A stretch of 64,000 nt of DNA from Cyclobacteriaceae bacterium (lineage in GTDB: Bacteria; Bacteroidota; Bacteroidia; Cytophagales; Cyclobacteriaceae). The stretch is from the NCBI GenBank assembly GCA_023151255.1, contig JAKLJG010000002.1, positions 213,774-277,773 on the forward strand, given 5' to 3'. Both the position numbers and the translations under genes were made by a program. Positions 28,401-36,197 of this stretch are shown piece by piece; within the stretch, counting starts at the first letter, position 1, and each line of letters starts with the position of its first letter. A model generated the notes under the pieces. The model was not told the DNA's origin. It worked only from the letters and a program-made list of their open reading frames with translations, and did no database searches.

Positions 28401-28815
28401 TGAATACCGAACTGAAGTGGATGCCTTTTTGTGCATTGGAAAAACTGGAACCGTCCGGATCGGTAAATGGTTTACCGGGTTCATATTTCCCATCGGTTGA
28501 GTAGAGGATGGAACCGGATGGTGACATGATGTAAAACTCGGCAAACCCGAACCGGTTGTTTTCTTCCAGCGAGTCTATACGTTCCCACAGAGAAGATTGC
28601 TGCAGGTTTTTTAGTTCGTTTTCCTTTTGGGCAAAAAATGCGGCTACAAACTCAGCCCGGGTATCCGTTATAGCCGCCAGGCTGTACATAAACTTATCAC
28701 GGTTGGCTTTCTGGTTGTATTCAAAAGTGAAAAAGCCGATAGCGCCCACAGCTACCAATGCAATGAGCATGACCAACAGGGTAATTTTTGTGCTAACTTT
28801 TATTCCTTTAAGCAT
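25468..28815 (-). CDS. membrane sensor with HAMP, GAF, PAS-PAS and SpoIIE/PP2C phosphatase
   Basis: 1115 residues. Transmembrane helices at about 12-32 and 280-302 enclose an extracytoplasmic Cache-like domain. Then come HAMP (about 303-355), GAF (about 400-560), a coiled coil rich in Glu/Gln, PAS (about 640-760) and PAS (about 770-880). A SpoIIE-type PP2C domain (about 915-1115) ends the protein, with acidic metal sites in VSGDFPW, AVDCTGHGVPGALLS, DGMDIAL and SSDGFPDQ. The usual VSGDFYW reads VSGDFPW here, an unusual substitution. It should dephosphorylate the adjacent SiaC-like protein as SiaA does, with activity set by signals at the envelope and the GAF/PAS domains. Confidence 0.9.
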   Translation of the reverse strand: MLKGIKVSTKITLLVMLIALVAVGAIGFFTFEYNQKANRDKFMYSLAAITDTRAEFVAAFFAQKENELKNLQQSSLWERIDSLEENNRFGFAEFYIMSPSGSILYSTDGKYEPGKPFTDPDGSSFSNAQKGIHFSSVFKEKNSYYLFGFAPVTIAGGEHFLVARIDLNELYQTLAETKGVGNTGEILLVKQDVTNKKILLASPLRFEPNAAIKIFNPDDPFVQGINRILSGTTTMVSGKDYRGASVYYTGKPLALPGWGLIGKMDVAEADGDAAGLIRIYIYAGICMVLLTTLLTMLFARSLTRPLNTTRTLLGMVAEGVLPENIEVTSRDEFGQITEKVNHLVNSLKQKAEFTQRIGEGKFDTQFEAEGENDLLGLSLITMRNNLIENERRDNERNWIVRGVAEISEILRLHDSLDTLGDDVIRFILDKIGAIQGAFYAVNDEGNERLIEMRASYAYGRKKYLQKSFRFAEGLVGQAAIEKDTVLRTEIPPDYVTITSGLLGEQRPTCILIVPLITNEEVYGVLEFAGLKRFNPSQVKFVEELSLILARTIFNIKVNERTRRLLEESQAMSNELKEKQEVLRQNAEEMQATQEELERTNRELENQVEEVNRTQKRMQLLLENASEVITIYEEDETIRYISPSVETILGYGQKELIGRSDMNNVHADHREIFDGLFRKMKENPDEKVTVQFEYKTKDGNYIWIEATGTNCMSNPAIHGFILNSRDITERRRAEQEQRMRSKMQALSENSPDLITRLEQEAISYINPVIESYTGKSPSLFLNRKVQDVELDKSVLETWLRIVEQVNATENTVATEMDFPSEMGKRVMQVNAIPEFDETNKVESVLVVSHDITERKMIELEIQAKNKKITESINYAKRIQTAILPNTRVINRALPDSFILYKPRDVVSGDFPWYMQVKDDIYIAAVDCTGHGVPGALLSLIGYFLLNDIVRSRKVTDPGVILDLLDEGVTKTLRQDEDASTKDGMDIALCKINMNTREVEYAGAHRPLYIMKGGAMDEIKGNKFPIGGGIFKNQTNFTNTKIKLDKGDSIYFSSDGFPDQFGGPEGRKFGPKKIREIIERVHTLPMREASVIFETEWEAWRGDTRQTDDVLLIGIKF

Positions 28816-28840
28816 AGGCGTTTCTTCTTCACTGTTATCG

Positions 28841-29566
28841 TTAACTGCTTATTTTTTCTGCTATCAGCGTGGCAACTTCTTCAACAAATTTTCGTTGTTC
28901 AGTTGTAATAGGTGTAAATGATGCTATTTCAACAATTCCGACAACCTCCGTTTGCTTTTTAGCCGGTACAATTAAAACATAGCGGGGCGATGAACTGCCT
29001 AATCCGGAAATTATTTTAACGTATCCCTCTGGTATTTCATCCAGGTACAGGGTTTGGCCGGTTACGGCCGCCTGTCCGATTAAACCTTCACCGGCTTCAT
29101 ATTCTACTGAGTTTCCTTCTGTTAAGGTAAGGGCGTAACCCGCTTTTAATACCGCCAGTCGTTTATCGGAACGAACTTCAACGTGGTAAAAAGCCCCCTG
29201 GCCAGCTTGCAGTTGTTTGCAGATAGCTGATAACCCGCTTTGCATACTTTCGCCTGGATTACGGGTTGATTGGATGGCTGCCCGAACCGATTCAACGGCA
29301 TTGGATTTTATGGTTGATTCTTTGCTCTCCTTATTTTTCTGATTTTCAATCATTTTCTTTTCGCGGTACACCACCAGGGCCTCCGTACCGGTTAAAGCCA
29401 CAATCAAGGCGGCAGCACCTGAAATTGCGCTGATGCCCAGCACCAAGTAAAACCGGTCAGGTATGCCCTGTGCCTCTGATTGAAAAAGGGTGTAGAATGC
29501 ATATACAATCCCCATCATGAAAAGGACGGTCAATGCGATGCTGATAGGTCGTGCTGTAATTTTCAT
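28841..29566 (-). CDS. membrane-anchored GAF domain protein
   Basis: 241 residues. Two N-terminal transmembrane helices (about 10-30 and 40-62) are followed by a short linker and a GAF domain (about 90-240) with the motif GEGLIGQAAVTGQTLYLDEI. The same motif recurs in three other proteins in the window. It has no kinase or other output domain, so it may act by contact with a partner such as the neighbouring phosphatase. Its ATG shares one base with the stop of the CheB-like gene (TAATG). Confidence 0.82.
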   Translation of the reverse strand: MKITARPISIALTVLFMMGIVYAFYTLFQSEAQGIPDRFYLVLGISAISGAAALIVALTGTEALVVYREKKMIENQKNKESKESTIKSNAVESVRAAIQSTRNPGESMQSGLSAICKQLQAGQGAFYHVEVRSDKRLAVLKAGYALTLTEGNSVEYEAGEGLIGQAAVTGQTLYLDEIPEGYVKIISGLGSSSPRYVLIVPAKKQTEVVGIVEIASFTPITTEQRKFVEEVATLIAEKISS

Positions 29567-30159
29567 TACCTGTATAGCTTATCCAGTTCTTTAAAAAAAT
29601 TAACAATCTGATCAATCTTTAACACTTGGTCAATTTGTGTAATTGCCAGGGCCGATTTGGGCATGGTGTCTATCATGCATTCGGAGGGCTCCTGCACAAT
29701 AGTAAATCCGCCCCGGTCTTTTATCTGCTTCATGCCCAGGGCGCCATCTTTGTTCGCACCTGAAAGCAGGATGCCAATGAGTTTATCCTTGAATACATAA
29801 GCGCAGGTTCCTAAGGTGATATCAATGGCCGGCCTTGAGTTGTTGATCATCTCTTCGGTAGAGAGGGCGAAGTAATGGCCTAACTCAACCGAAAGATGAT
29901 AGTTGGCCGGAGCAAGGTAAACACTGCCCCGTTTTATAGTTTCTTTATCGTATGGTTCAGTTACCTGCACAACACTTTTTAATGACAATGCTTCAACGAA
30001 ACCGTGCCGCACATGCTTAAGCCGGTGCAGGCACATGATAATGGGCAGCGGAAATCCCTTTGGCAATTGTGATAGGATTTTAACCACACCCTGAAAGCTG
30101 CCTGCCGACCCACCGATAACAACGGCCTTGTAGCTGTTATTTAGGTTGAATTTGTTCAT
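29566..30159 (-). CDS. stand-alone CheB-type protein-glutamate methylesterase
   Basis: 197 residues containing only the methylesterase domain, with no receiver domain. The expected catalytic triad is visible: Ser in GGSAGSFQG (about 17-25), His in IIMCLHRLKHVRHG (about 41-54) and Asp in SGANKDGALGM (about 132-142). It hydrolyses glutamyl methyl esters or deamidates glutamines on receptors. There is no classical chemoreceptor, CheA or CheW in the window. It lies 20 bases downstream of the CheR-like gene. Confidence 0.88.
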   Translation of the reverse strand: MNKFNLNNSYKAVVIGGSAGSFQGVVKILSQLPKGFPLPIIMCLHRLKHVRHGFVEALSLKSVVQVTEPYDKETIKRGSVYLAPANYHLSVELGHYFALSTEEMINNSRPAIDITLGTCAYVFKDKLIGILLSGANKDGALGMKQIKDRGGFTIVQEPSECMIDTMPKSALAITQIDQVLKIDQIVNFFKELDKLYR

Positions 30160-30179
30160 GAGCCGCGAGCAACTTCGTG

Positions 30180-31001
30180 TTAGTCTTTTATTTTCTTATA
30201 AATTTTTTCTTCATTATTCACCACAATAAAGCGGTTGGCATAATCACACCAGATGAGTGATTCTTTCGATCCGATGGCGAGGTATCCGTATTTAAATAAA
30301 CTTTCATGAAACTTCTTAAGTACTTCATTCTGCAAAGTCTGATTAAAATAGATCATTACATTCCGGCACAATATCAGGTCAAACTTGTTGAAGATTTCGC
30401 CAGTTACCAGGTCGTGTTTACGGAAGGTTACGTTGTTCAGTAATTCTTTATTGAAAACTGCCAGTCCGTTTTCTTCGCGGTAATAATCTTTCAGAGAGCC
30501 GGCTCCCTGGAAGCGGATGTAGTTTTTTTCGTTGAGCTCCATGTTTTTAATGGAGTACGTGCCTGATTTGGCGCGCTCAAGGATATTCGTATCCAGGTCG
30601 GTAGCGTATAGTTGCACATCCTGGTGGATACCCATTTCTTTTAGAAGAATGGCCATAGAAAGAACTTCTTCGCCTGATGAACAGCCGGCATGCCAGATTT
30701 TAAACTGCTTGTGGTTAAGCAGGATGGCGGGTATAATCTCTTCGCGCATGATCCGCCAGAAACTCGGGTCGCGAAACATTTCGGTTACATTAACTGTAAG
30801 TTCGTCCAGGAACTCATGGATGAATTCGGGAGATTCGGTGAGTTTGCGGATGAGTGCCTCAACGGTAAAGCGCTTCAGGTCCATTATGCGGAGTACCCTG
30901 CGCTTGAAGGACGACATGGCATAATTGCGGAAGTCGTAGCCGTATTTTTGGTAAATCAGCTCCGAAATCCGTTTCAGGTCGGCTATGTCAATGTCCTGCA
31001 T
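30180..31001 (-). CDS. stand-alone CheR-type protein-glutamate methyltransferase
   Basis: 273 residues: an N-terminal helical CheR domain (about 10-75) and a SAM methyltransferase domain. Motifs are IWHAGCSSGEEVLSMAIL (about 103-120), YATDLDTNILERA, and FDLILCRNVMIYFN (about 210-223), all diagnostic of CheR. It adds methyl groups to receptor glutamates using SAM. It is paired with a CheB lacking a receiver, and the nearest possible substrates are the Glu/Gln-rich coiled coils of the flanking sensors. Confidence 0.93.
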   Translation of the reverse strand: MQDIDIADLKRISELIYQKYGYDFRNYAMSSFKRRVLRIMDLKRFTVEALIRKLTESPEFIHEFLDELTVNVTEMFRDPSFWRIMREEIIPAILLNHKQFKIWHAGCSSGEEVLSMAILLKEMGIHQDVQLYATDLDTNILERAKSGTYSIKNMELNEKNYIRFQGAGSLKDYYREENGLAVFNKELLNNVTFRKHDLVTGEIFNKFDLILCRNVMIYFNQTLQNEVLKKFHESLFKYGYLAIGSKESLIWCDYANRFIVVNNEEKIYKKIKD

Positions 31002-31034
31002 GGAGAGGTTCTTTTGGTTATGTTAACAGGGCCT

Positions 31035-31042
31035 CAAAAATA
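31035..31042 (-). promoter_or_regulatory. candidate -7 box upstream of the cheR-like gene
   Basis: Minus-strand TATTTTTG (plus-strand CAAAAATA), an exact TAnnTTTG match about 34 bases before the ATG at 31001. No clear -33 TTG was found, so support is partial. The remaining 170 bases to 31212 hold nothing I recognise. Confidence 0.3.
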
Positions 31043-31212
31043 ACTTACCACCCGGTTCTGCCATTCCCGTTTCCCGGTAAAATCTTACATGTGTTAAAGC
31101 ACCAGGTCAAACGTTCCTATAAAGCCTTAAAAATTTTTGAGGGCTTGAAATTTAGCGATTTCAGCGGGATTTTGAATAACGAACCGATTTTCTATCGGTA
31201 TGCAAGGCCGGT

Positions 31213-33201
31213 TCAGGGATGTTTATTCCTGAGGGTTTCGCGGGTAATTTGGAGGGCTTCGAGGTTAACTCTAAGCATTTGTTCGAGTTCGGTTAATGAT
31301 TCATCGCTTGTTTTGGCCGAGGCGGCAGCCAGTTGTTGTTCAAGGGATTTAATCCGGCTTTCCATTTCCTGCTGTTCGCTTAAATCGTGGGCATAGATGG
31401 CGGCCCCGATAATCTCACCGGTGGGTGACATTAGCGGTTTATAATTAACCGAGTAGGGCTTACCAAAGTATTCTTTTTCCACACTCAGTGTTTGCCCGCT
31501 AAAGACCTTATCATATATAGCTTTGTGATACTCAAACTCATCTTCTTTAAACAGGCTTAACACATAGTATCCTTTTTCATAGGGGATACCGGAACGGATA
31601 AACTGATCAAACAGCGGAGCATTGTTGCGTAACACTACACGGTAATCAAGGCCAATGGCCACGAACGCATCAGTGGTGGCGTTCATCAGGTTGCTCAGGT
31701 AGGTTTCCTTTTGCTGGGCTTCTTTCATTACGCGCTGCATTTCTTCCTGGGTAGCGGTAAGTTCTTCCATATTTTGTCGCATCTCTTCTTCCTGCGCCCG
31801 CATGGCTTCGGTGGTCAGGCGGCTTTCCTCCAGCAGTTTGCGGTTGTTTTGTGCAGCCTTAACGGAGGCCAGGGTGCTGGCAATGGTTTCGCCCAGCTTT
31901 TCTACAAACGAAATTTCATGAGGTTGATAATCTCTGAATGAAGCGAGTTCAACCATACCGTAAACAGTATCATCAACTTTTAGAGGAACAATGAGTAATG
32001 TTTTCGGATTGGCATCGCCCAGGCCGGAAGTGATGCGCACATAATCTTCGGGTATTTCGCTCAGGTAAACCGTTTGCTTCTCCAGGTAAGTCTGTCCCAG
32101 CAATCCTTCACCTGGTTTTACTTTTTGCTGCTGATGTTTTTTGATGTTAAATGCAAACAGCGAGATTAACTCAAGGTAGGGATGTTGGGGATCATCTTCA
32201 TTTAATACATAAAGTCCGCCCTGGTTGGAGCCGGTATAGTGCACCAAGGCCGAGATGATCCTGTCGCCCAGTTGGTGGAGGTTGCTGGCCGATGAGCGCA
32301 GGATATCAACAAACTGCGAAAGCCCTTCGTTTGCCCACTTGCGTTTTTGCTCCTCATCGTTCATAGCCAGCAGTTTGCGCTGCATGGCAATTAGCGAATC
32401 AGCCAGTTTGTTTTTGCCTGGCTGGTATTCGGGCTCCAGTTCGCGGTAGTCTTTTGTGAGGTTTCCTTCACCAATTTCTTTTACAAAATCCGAGGCATCA
32501 CGCAGGTTTTCTACTACTTCGTTGATGTGGTGGGCCACTGCGCTAATTTCATGGTATTGAATCCCGTTGGTGTGTTCATGATTGGCCGTATTGGTTGCCA
32601 ATATCCGCAAGGGTTTAATGATGGTTCTTCGGACAAATACAATCAGCCATCCGATCATAAATGCATCGGTTATCAATGCAAGTGCCACAACCCACGCAGC
32701 CGTATTTTTCAGCTTGCTCTCTTCGTAACTAAAGTCGGCAACTAGTTTGTCAAACCACTCCAGCAACAGGTTAGTATGGGCTTCCAGCCGGCTGGTGTCG
32801 GGCGATGCAGTAATAAGCGATTGAAAGATGGTCCAATCAGCCTGTAGTCGTTCAAGCGTAATGGCGGGCAGGCGCTGCAGGGGTGGTAATACGCTTTGTG
32901 TTCCTGAAACACGGCCACCTTGTTTTAATAGCTCTAATGCTTTATCTGTTTTAGCCAGTTGAGTTAGTCGGGTACTTCTATCAACTGAATTCCGGTCGAG
33001 GAAAATCCGGTGGACCTGCAGTTGTAATTTACGTGTGTGGTCAATTTGTTGTTGTACACTGAGGATGTTCGTGAATTTATTTTGAATCCAGAACATCTGT
33101 AAAACGATAGCCGCGAATAAAACCGCACCGGCCAGTATACTGGCTTGCGCGATAGTTAGGTTTTTAAGGCCCTTCATGGGGGCAAATAAACGAAAATTCA
33201 T
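31213..33201 (-). CDS. membrane sensor with HAMP, GAF, coiled coil and PAS, no catalytic output
   Basis: 662 residues. Membrane helices at about 15-37 and 167-189 enclose an extracytoplasmic region with a helical four-helix-bundle look. HAMP (about 190-245), GAF (about 300-450; GEGLLGQTYLEKQTVYLSEI), a Glu/Gln-rich coiled coil (about 455-520; EEEMRQNMEELTATQEE) and PAS (about 520-630) follow, then a final coiled coil. There is no kinase, cyclase or phosphatase. A signalling input with an output helix that could be methylated by the adjacent CheR/CheB is a reasonable guess. It is the first gene of the block, with a 211-base gap before cheR. Confidence 0.85.
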   Translation of the reverse strand: MNFRLFAPMKGLKNLTIAQASILAGAVLFAAIVLQMFWIQNKFTNILSVQQQIDHTRKLQLQVHRIFLDRNSVDRSTRLTQLAKTDKALELLKQGGRVSGTQSVLPPLQRLPAITLERLQADWTIFQSLITASPDTSRLEAHTNLLLEWFDKLVADFSYEESKLKNTAAWVVALALITDAFMIGWLIVFVRRTIIKPLRILATNTANHEHTNGIQYHEISAVAHHINEVVENLRDASDFVKEIGEGNLTKDYRELEPEYQPGKNKLADSLIAMQRKLLAMNDEEQKRKWANEGLSQFVDILRSSASNLHQLGDRIISALVHYTGSNQGGLYVLNEDDPQHPYLELISLFAFNIKKHQQQKVKPGEGLLGQTYLEKQTVYLSEIPEDYVRITSGLGDANPKTLLIVPLKVDDTVYGMVELASFRDYQPHEISFVEKLGETIASTLASVKAAQNNRKLLEESRLTTEAMRAQEEEMRQNMEELTATQEEMQRVMKEAQQKETYLSNLMNATTDAFVAIGLDYRVVLRNNAPLFDQFIRSGIPYEKGYYVLSLFKEDEFEYHKAIYDKVFSGQTLSVEKEYFGKPYSVNYKPLMSPTGEIIGAAIYAHDLSEQQEMESRIKSLEQQLAAASAKTSDESLTELEQMLRVNLEALQITRETLRNKHP

Positions 33202-33223
33202 CTGGTGCTGAACGCCTCAAAAA

Positions 33224-33706
33224 TCATTTTTTACCGGGATTGTCGAGGTTTTGTTTTGAAAATGAATACGGCATTAAATCCGCAGCTGAAGCGGCCTGTA
33301 TCCACTGGTGGTCTTCGTTTTGCATGATGAGGGTAATGGGCTTTTTCTGGTTGGTTTCAAACTCTAAAATCACCTGCCGGCAGCCCCCGCACGAAGTGGC
33401 TGGAACCAAATCTTTATTGCCCTTCTTTTTAGCAACTACCACCAGTTTTACAATGCGTTTATCCGGATGCTGCGCGGCAGCCGCATACAATGCAACACGT
33501 TCAGCACACATGCTCAGTGGGTACGAGGCATTTTCATAATTGGCCCCCGTAACCACGGTTCCATCGTCTAACACCAGGGCAGCGCCAACGCAGAATTTGG
33601 AGTAGTTGGCGTGTGCAAAATGGGCAGCATCTTTTGCTTTGTGTGCCAGGTATTTTGACTCCTGATCAAGGTCGTCAAAATGCTTGAAGACCATTATTTT
33701 ACTCAT
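33224..33706 (-). CDS. cdd: cytidine deaminase
   Basis: 160 residues. Zinc and catalytic motifs are CAERVALYAAA (the CAE triad) and SCGGCRQ (two Cys ligands). The usual PCGxCRQ proline is replaced by serine (TSCGGCRQ), which leaves the ligands intact. It converts cytidine and deoxycytidine to uridine forms in pyrimidine salvage. It lies just upstream of the sensor gene on the same strand (22 bases away) but is probably functionally separate. Confidence 0.93.
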   Translation of the reverse strand: MSKIMVFKHFDDLDQESKYLAHKAKDAAHFAHANYSKFCVGAALVLDDGTVVTGANYENASYPLSMCAERVALYAAAAQHPDKRIVKLVVVAKKKGNKDLVPATSCGGCRQVILEFETNQKKPITLIMQNEDHQWIQAASAADLMPYSFSKQNLDNPGKK

Positions 33707-33788
33707 GGGGACAGGGGAAAAGTTTATGTAAGATAAAAATTTTACCCAGACCTTTCTGGCAGGTGCACAATTGAATTACTTTGCCGAT

Positions 33789-35123
33789 ATGAAAACGATT
33801 TTGGTTTTAGGGGCCGGGCGGTCGTCATCGGCACTAATTTCCTACCTGCTTGAATTTGCACGGAAGAGTAACAACCAGGTTGTTGTGGGTGACCTATCGT
33901 ACGAACTGGCCCTCGAGCGGGTAAACGATGCCGAGGCAGGCAAGGCCATTGCGTTTAATATTACCAATGACCAGCAAAGTGCAGAGGCCATCCGTGCAGC
34001 CGATGTGGTTGTATCGCTGTTGCCGCCTCATTTGCATCCAGCAGTGGCTCGCCATTGTTTAGCCCACGACAAACATCTGCTTACCGCCAGCTATGTTTCT
34101 GAAGAGATGCAAAGCCTGCACCATGCAGCGACTGCTAAAGGATTATTGTTTTTAAATGAGTGTGGCTTGGATCCGGGCATTGATCACATGAGCGCCATGG
34201 AGATTATTCATCGCGTTAAGCAGCAAGGTGGCAAACTGAAGTCGTTCGAATCGTTTACCGGGGGACTGATTGCACCGGAGACCGATCCGGAAAATCCCTG
34301 GCGGTACAAGTTTACCTGGAATCCCCGCAATGTGGTGATGGCCGGCCAGGGTACGGCAAAATATCTGCACAACGGTCTTTATAAGTATATTCCATACCAA
34401 CAGTTGTTTAAACGAACCACTGCCATTACTGTGCCCGGCTATGGCCAGTTCGAAGGGTATGCCAACCGTAATTCGTTAGCCTATATTAATGCGTATGGGT
34501 TGGACGAAATAAAAACCATGTTACGCGGCACCTTGCGCTACAAAGGTTTTTGCGATGCCTGGAATGTACTGGTGCAGTTGGGTTGTTGTGATGACACCTA
34601 TATAATAGAACAGGTTACCGGCATGTCGCATGCAGATTTTATTGAAGTATTTCTGGTTGATGGGTCAGGGTCAGTTAAGCAGCGGGTCGTGCAACACTTC
34701 GGCCTTCATCCGGATGGGGAAGAAATAAAGCGTTTGGCCTGGTCGGGATTTTTTTCGGATGAAAAGATTGGATTACCCAATGGCACACCTGCCCAAATCA
34801 CTGAGCATATATTGAATAAGAAATGGAAGCTGCATGCAGCTGATAGAGATATGATTGTGATGTGGCACCGCTTTGTTTATGAAGCGGGTGGAAAACAACA
34901 TGAAATTCAATCCTCGCTGGTCGTTACCGGAAAAGATTCCGTAAACACCGCCATGGCTAAAACCGTGGGGCTTCCGCTGGGTATGGCCGCGCGATTATTG
35001 ATAGAAGGTAGAATTAAAGCTACGGGTGTTCAACTTCCGGTGCTGCCGGAGATTTACGCTCCGATATTGAAGGAGTTGAAGGAATATGGAATAAGTTTTA
35101 AGGAACAGGAGCGCACACTATAG
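33789..35123 (+). CDS. saccharopine dehydrogenase-like reductase
   Basis: 444 residues from ATG 33789 (an in-frame TTG at 33771 is less likely). The N-terminal Rossmann motif is VLGAGRSSSALI, followed by the saccharopine dehydrogenase C-terminal catalytic domain (CGLDPGIDHMSA, FTGGLIAP, YKFTWNPRNVV), matching the glutamate-forming (LYS9-type) saccharopine dehydrogenases. In bacteria this class acts in lysine degradation or related imino-acid reductions; no lysine-pathway partner is adjacent. The 3' end overlaps rnhA by 6 bases on the other strand. Confidence 0.9.
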   Translation: MKTILVLGAGRSSSALISYLLEFARKSNNQVVVGDLSYELALERVNDAEAGKAIAFNITNDQQSAEAIRAADVVVSLLPPHLHPAVARHCLAHDKHLLTASYVSEEMQSLHHAATAKGLLFLNECGLDPGIDHMSAMEIIHRVKQQGGKLKSFESFTGGLIAPETDPENPWRYKFTWNPRNVVMAGQGTAKYLHNGLYKYIPYQQLFKRTTAITVPGYGQFEGYANRNSLAYINAYGLDEIKTMLRGTLRYKGFCDAWNVLVQLGCCDDTYIIEQVTGMSHADFIEVFLVDGSGSVKQRVVQHFGLHPDGEEIKRLAWSGFFSDEKIGLPNGTPAQITEHILNKKWKLHAADRDMIVMWHRFVYEAGGKQHEIQSSLVVTGKDSVNTAMAKTVGLPLGMAARLLIEGRIKATGVQLPVLPEIYAPILKELKEYGISFKEQERTL

Positions 35124-35576
35124 CCCGTTCGTCTGCTCATAAACTTCATCCACCAACAGGTTAGCAGCATGGGCGGCCTGCACGGCCAGTTCATCGCACC
35201 GTTCATTTTCCGGATGCCCTGCGTGGCCTTTTACCCAAATGAATTTTGGTTTATATGCGTGATAGAGTGGGATAAACCGTTTCCATAAATCGGGATTAGC
35301 CTTGTTTTTAAAGTTTTTTTTCTCCCAATTCCACAGCCATCCTTGCTTTACCGCCTCAACCACATACTTAGAATCCGAATAAATAGTAACAGGTATGCCT
35401 TTTTTACGGATAGCTTCCAGCCCGGCAATAACGGCCAGCAGTTCCATGCGGTTATTGGTGGTTAACCGGTACCCCTGGCTTAATTCTTTAACATGATTAT
35501 TGAACTTAAGGATAGTGCCGTAACCACCTGGCCCCGGATTACCCTGGGCAGCGCCATCGGTGTAGATGCGGATCAT
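35118..35576 (-). CDS. rnhA: ribonuclease HI
   Basis: 152 residues. The DEDD metal sites are visible in YTDGAAQGNPGPGG, NRMELLAVIAGLEA, YSDSKYVVEAV and the C-terminal HPENERCDELA. It cleaves the RNA of RNA-DNA hybrids. It is preceded by a 4-base overlap with the marC-like gene upstream, so both are on one message. Confidence 0.96.
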   Translation of the reverse strand: MIRIYTDGAAQGNPGPGGYGTILKFNNHVKELSQGYRLTTNNRMELLAVIAGLEAIRKKGIPVTIYSDSKYVVEAVKQGWLWNWEKKNFKNKANPDLWKRFIPLYHAYKPKFIWVKGHAGHPENERCDELAVQAAHAANLLVDEVYEQTNGL

Positions 35577-36148
35577 AGCGGGATGTCGACATTATCTTTA
35601 AAAATCTTAACTGCGATGGCCAGCAGGATTACGCCAAACACCCTGCGCAAAACAGAAAAAACAGATTTGCCAAGTTTGCGCTCCAGCCAAGAGGATGAAC
35701 GCAAAACCATGTAAACAAAAATAAGGTTTAGTAAAATTCCGATGAGGATATTCACTTCCTCATATACGGCCCGAAGCGACAGAATGGTGGTGAGCGTACC
35801 TGCCCCGGCAATTAACGGAAAAGCCAATGGCACAATGGAGCCGGATCCTTTTGCTTCCGGATCGTCTTTAATTAATGTGCGGCCAAGGATCATTTCCATC
35901 GCTACAATAAAGATGACGATGGATCCGGCTACCGCAAAAGAGGCTACATCCAGACCAAAAAGTTTAAGTATAGACTGGCCCAGAAAAAGAAAACCAACCA
36001 TTAGTACTGCCGAAATAATAGTAGCTTTTTCGGCATGGATGCGACCTTCACGTTGCTTTATCACAATAATGAAAGGAATGGCTCCAATGATATCAATGAC
36101 GGAGAACAGGATAAGTGTAACAGAAAAGATTTCCTTAATGTTGGCCAT
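35573..36148 (-). CDS. MarC family (UPF0056) membrane protein
   Basis: 191 residues with six predicted membrane helices (about 9-28, 44-62, 70-90, 108-128, 140-156, 165-185), including the family region FPLIAGAGTLTTIL. MarC proteins are inner-membrane proteins grouped with NAAT transporters; a transport substrate has not been established. Overlaps rnhA by 4 bases. Confidence 0.9.
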   Translation of the reverse strand: MANIKEIFSVTLILFSVIDIIGAIPFIIVIKQREGRIHAEKATIISAVLMVGFLFLGQSILKLFGLDVASFAVAGSIVIFIVAMEMILGRTLIKDDPEAKGSGSIVPLAFPLIAGAGTLTTILSLRAVYEEVNILIGILLNLIFVYMVLRSSSWLERKLGKSVFSVLRRVFGVILLAIAVKIFKDNVDIPL

Positions 36149-36197
36149 ACCGATTACGCTGCTGCAAAACTAAAATAAAAAGCCGGAATGATCCCGC

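Noticed and set aside
31091..31396. Plus-strand frame of 101 codons starting in the gap before the sensor gene
   Set aside because: Most of it overlaps the well-supported sensor gene on the other strand, and the start lies in a gap with no ribosome site.
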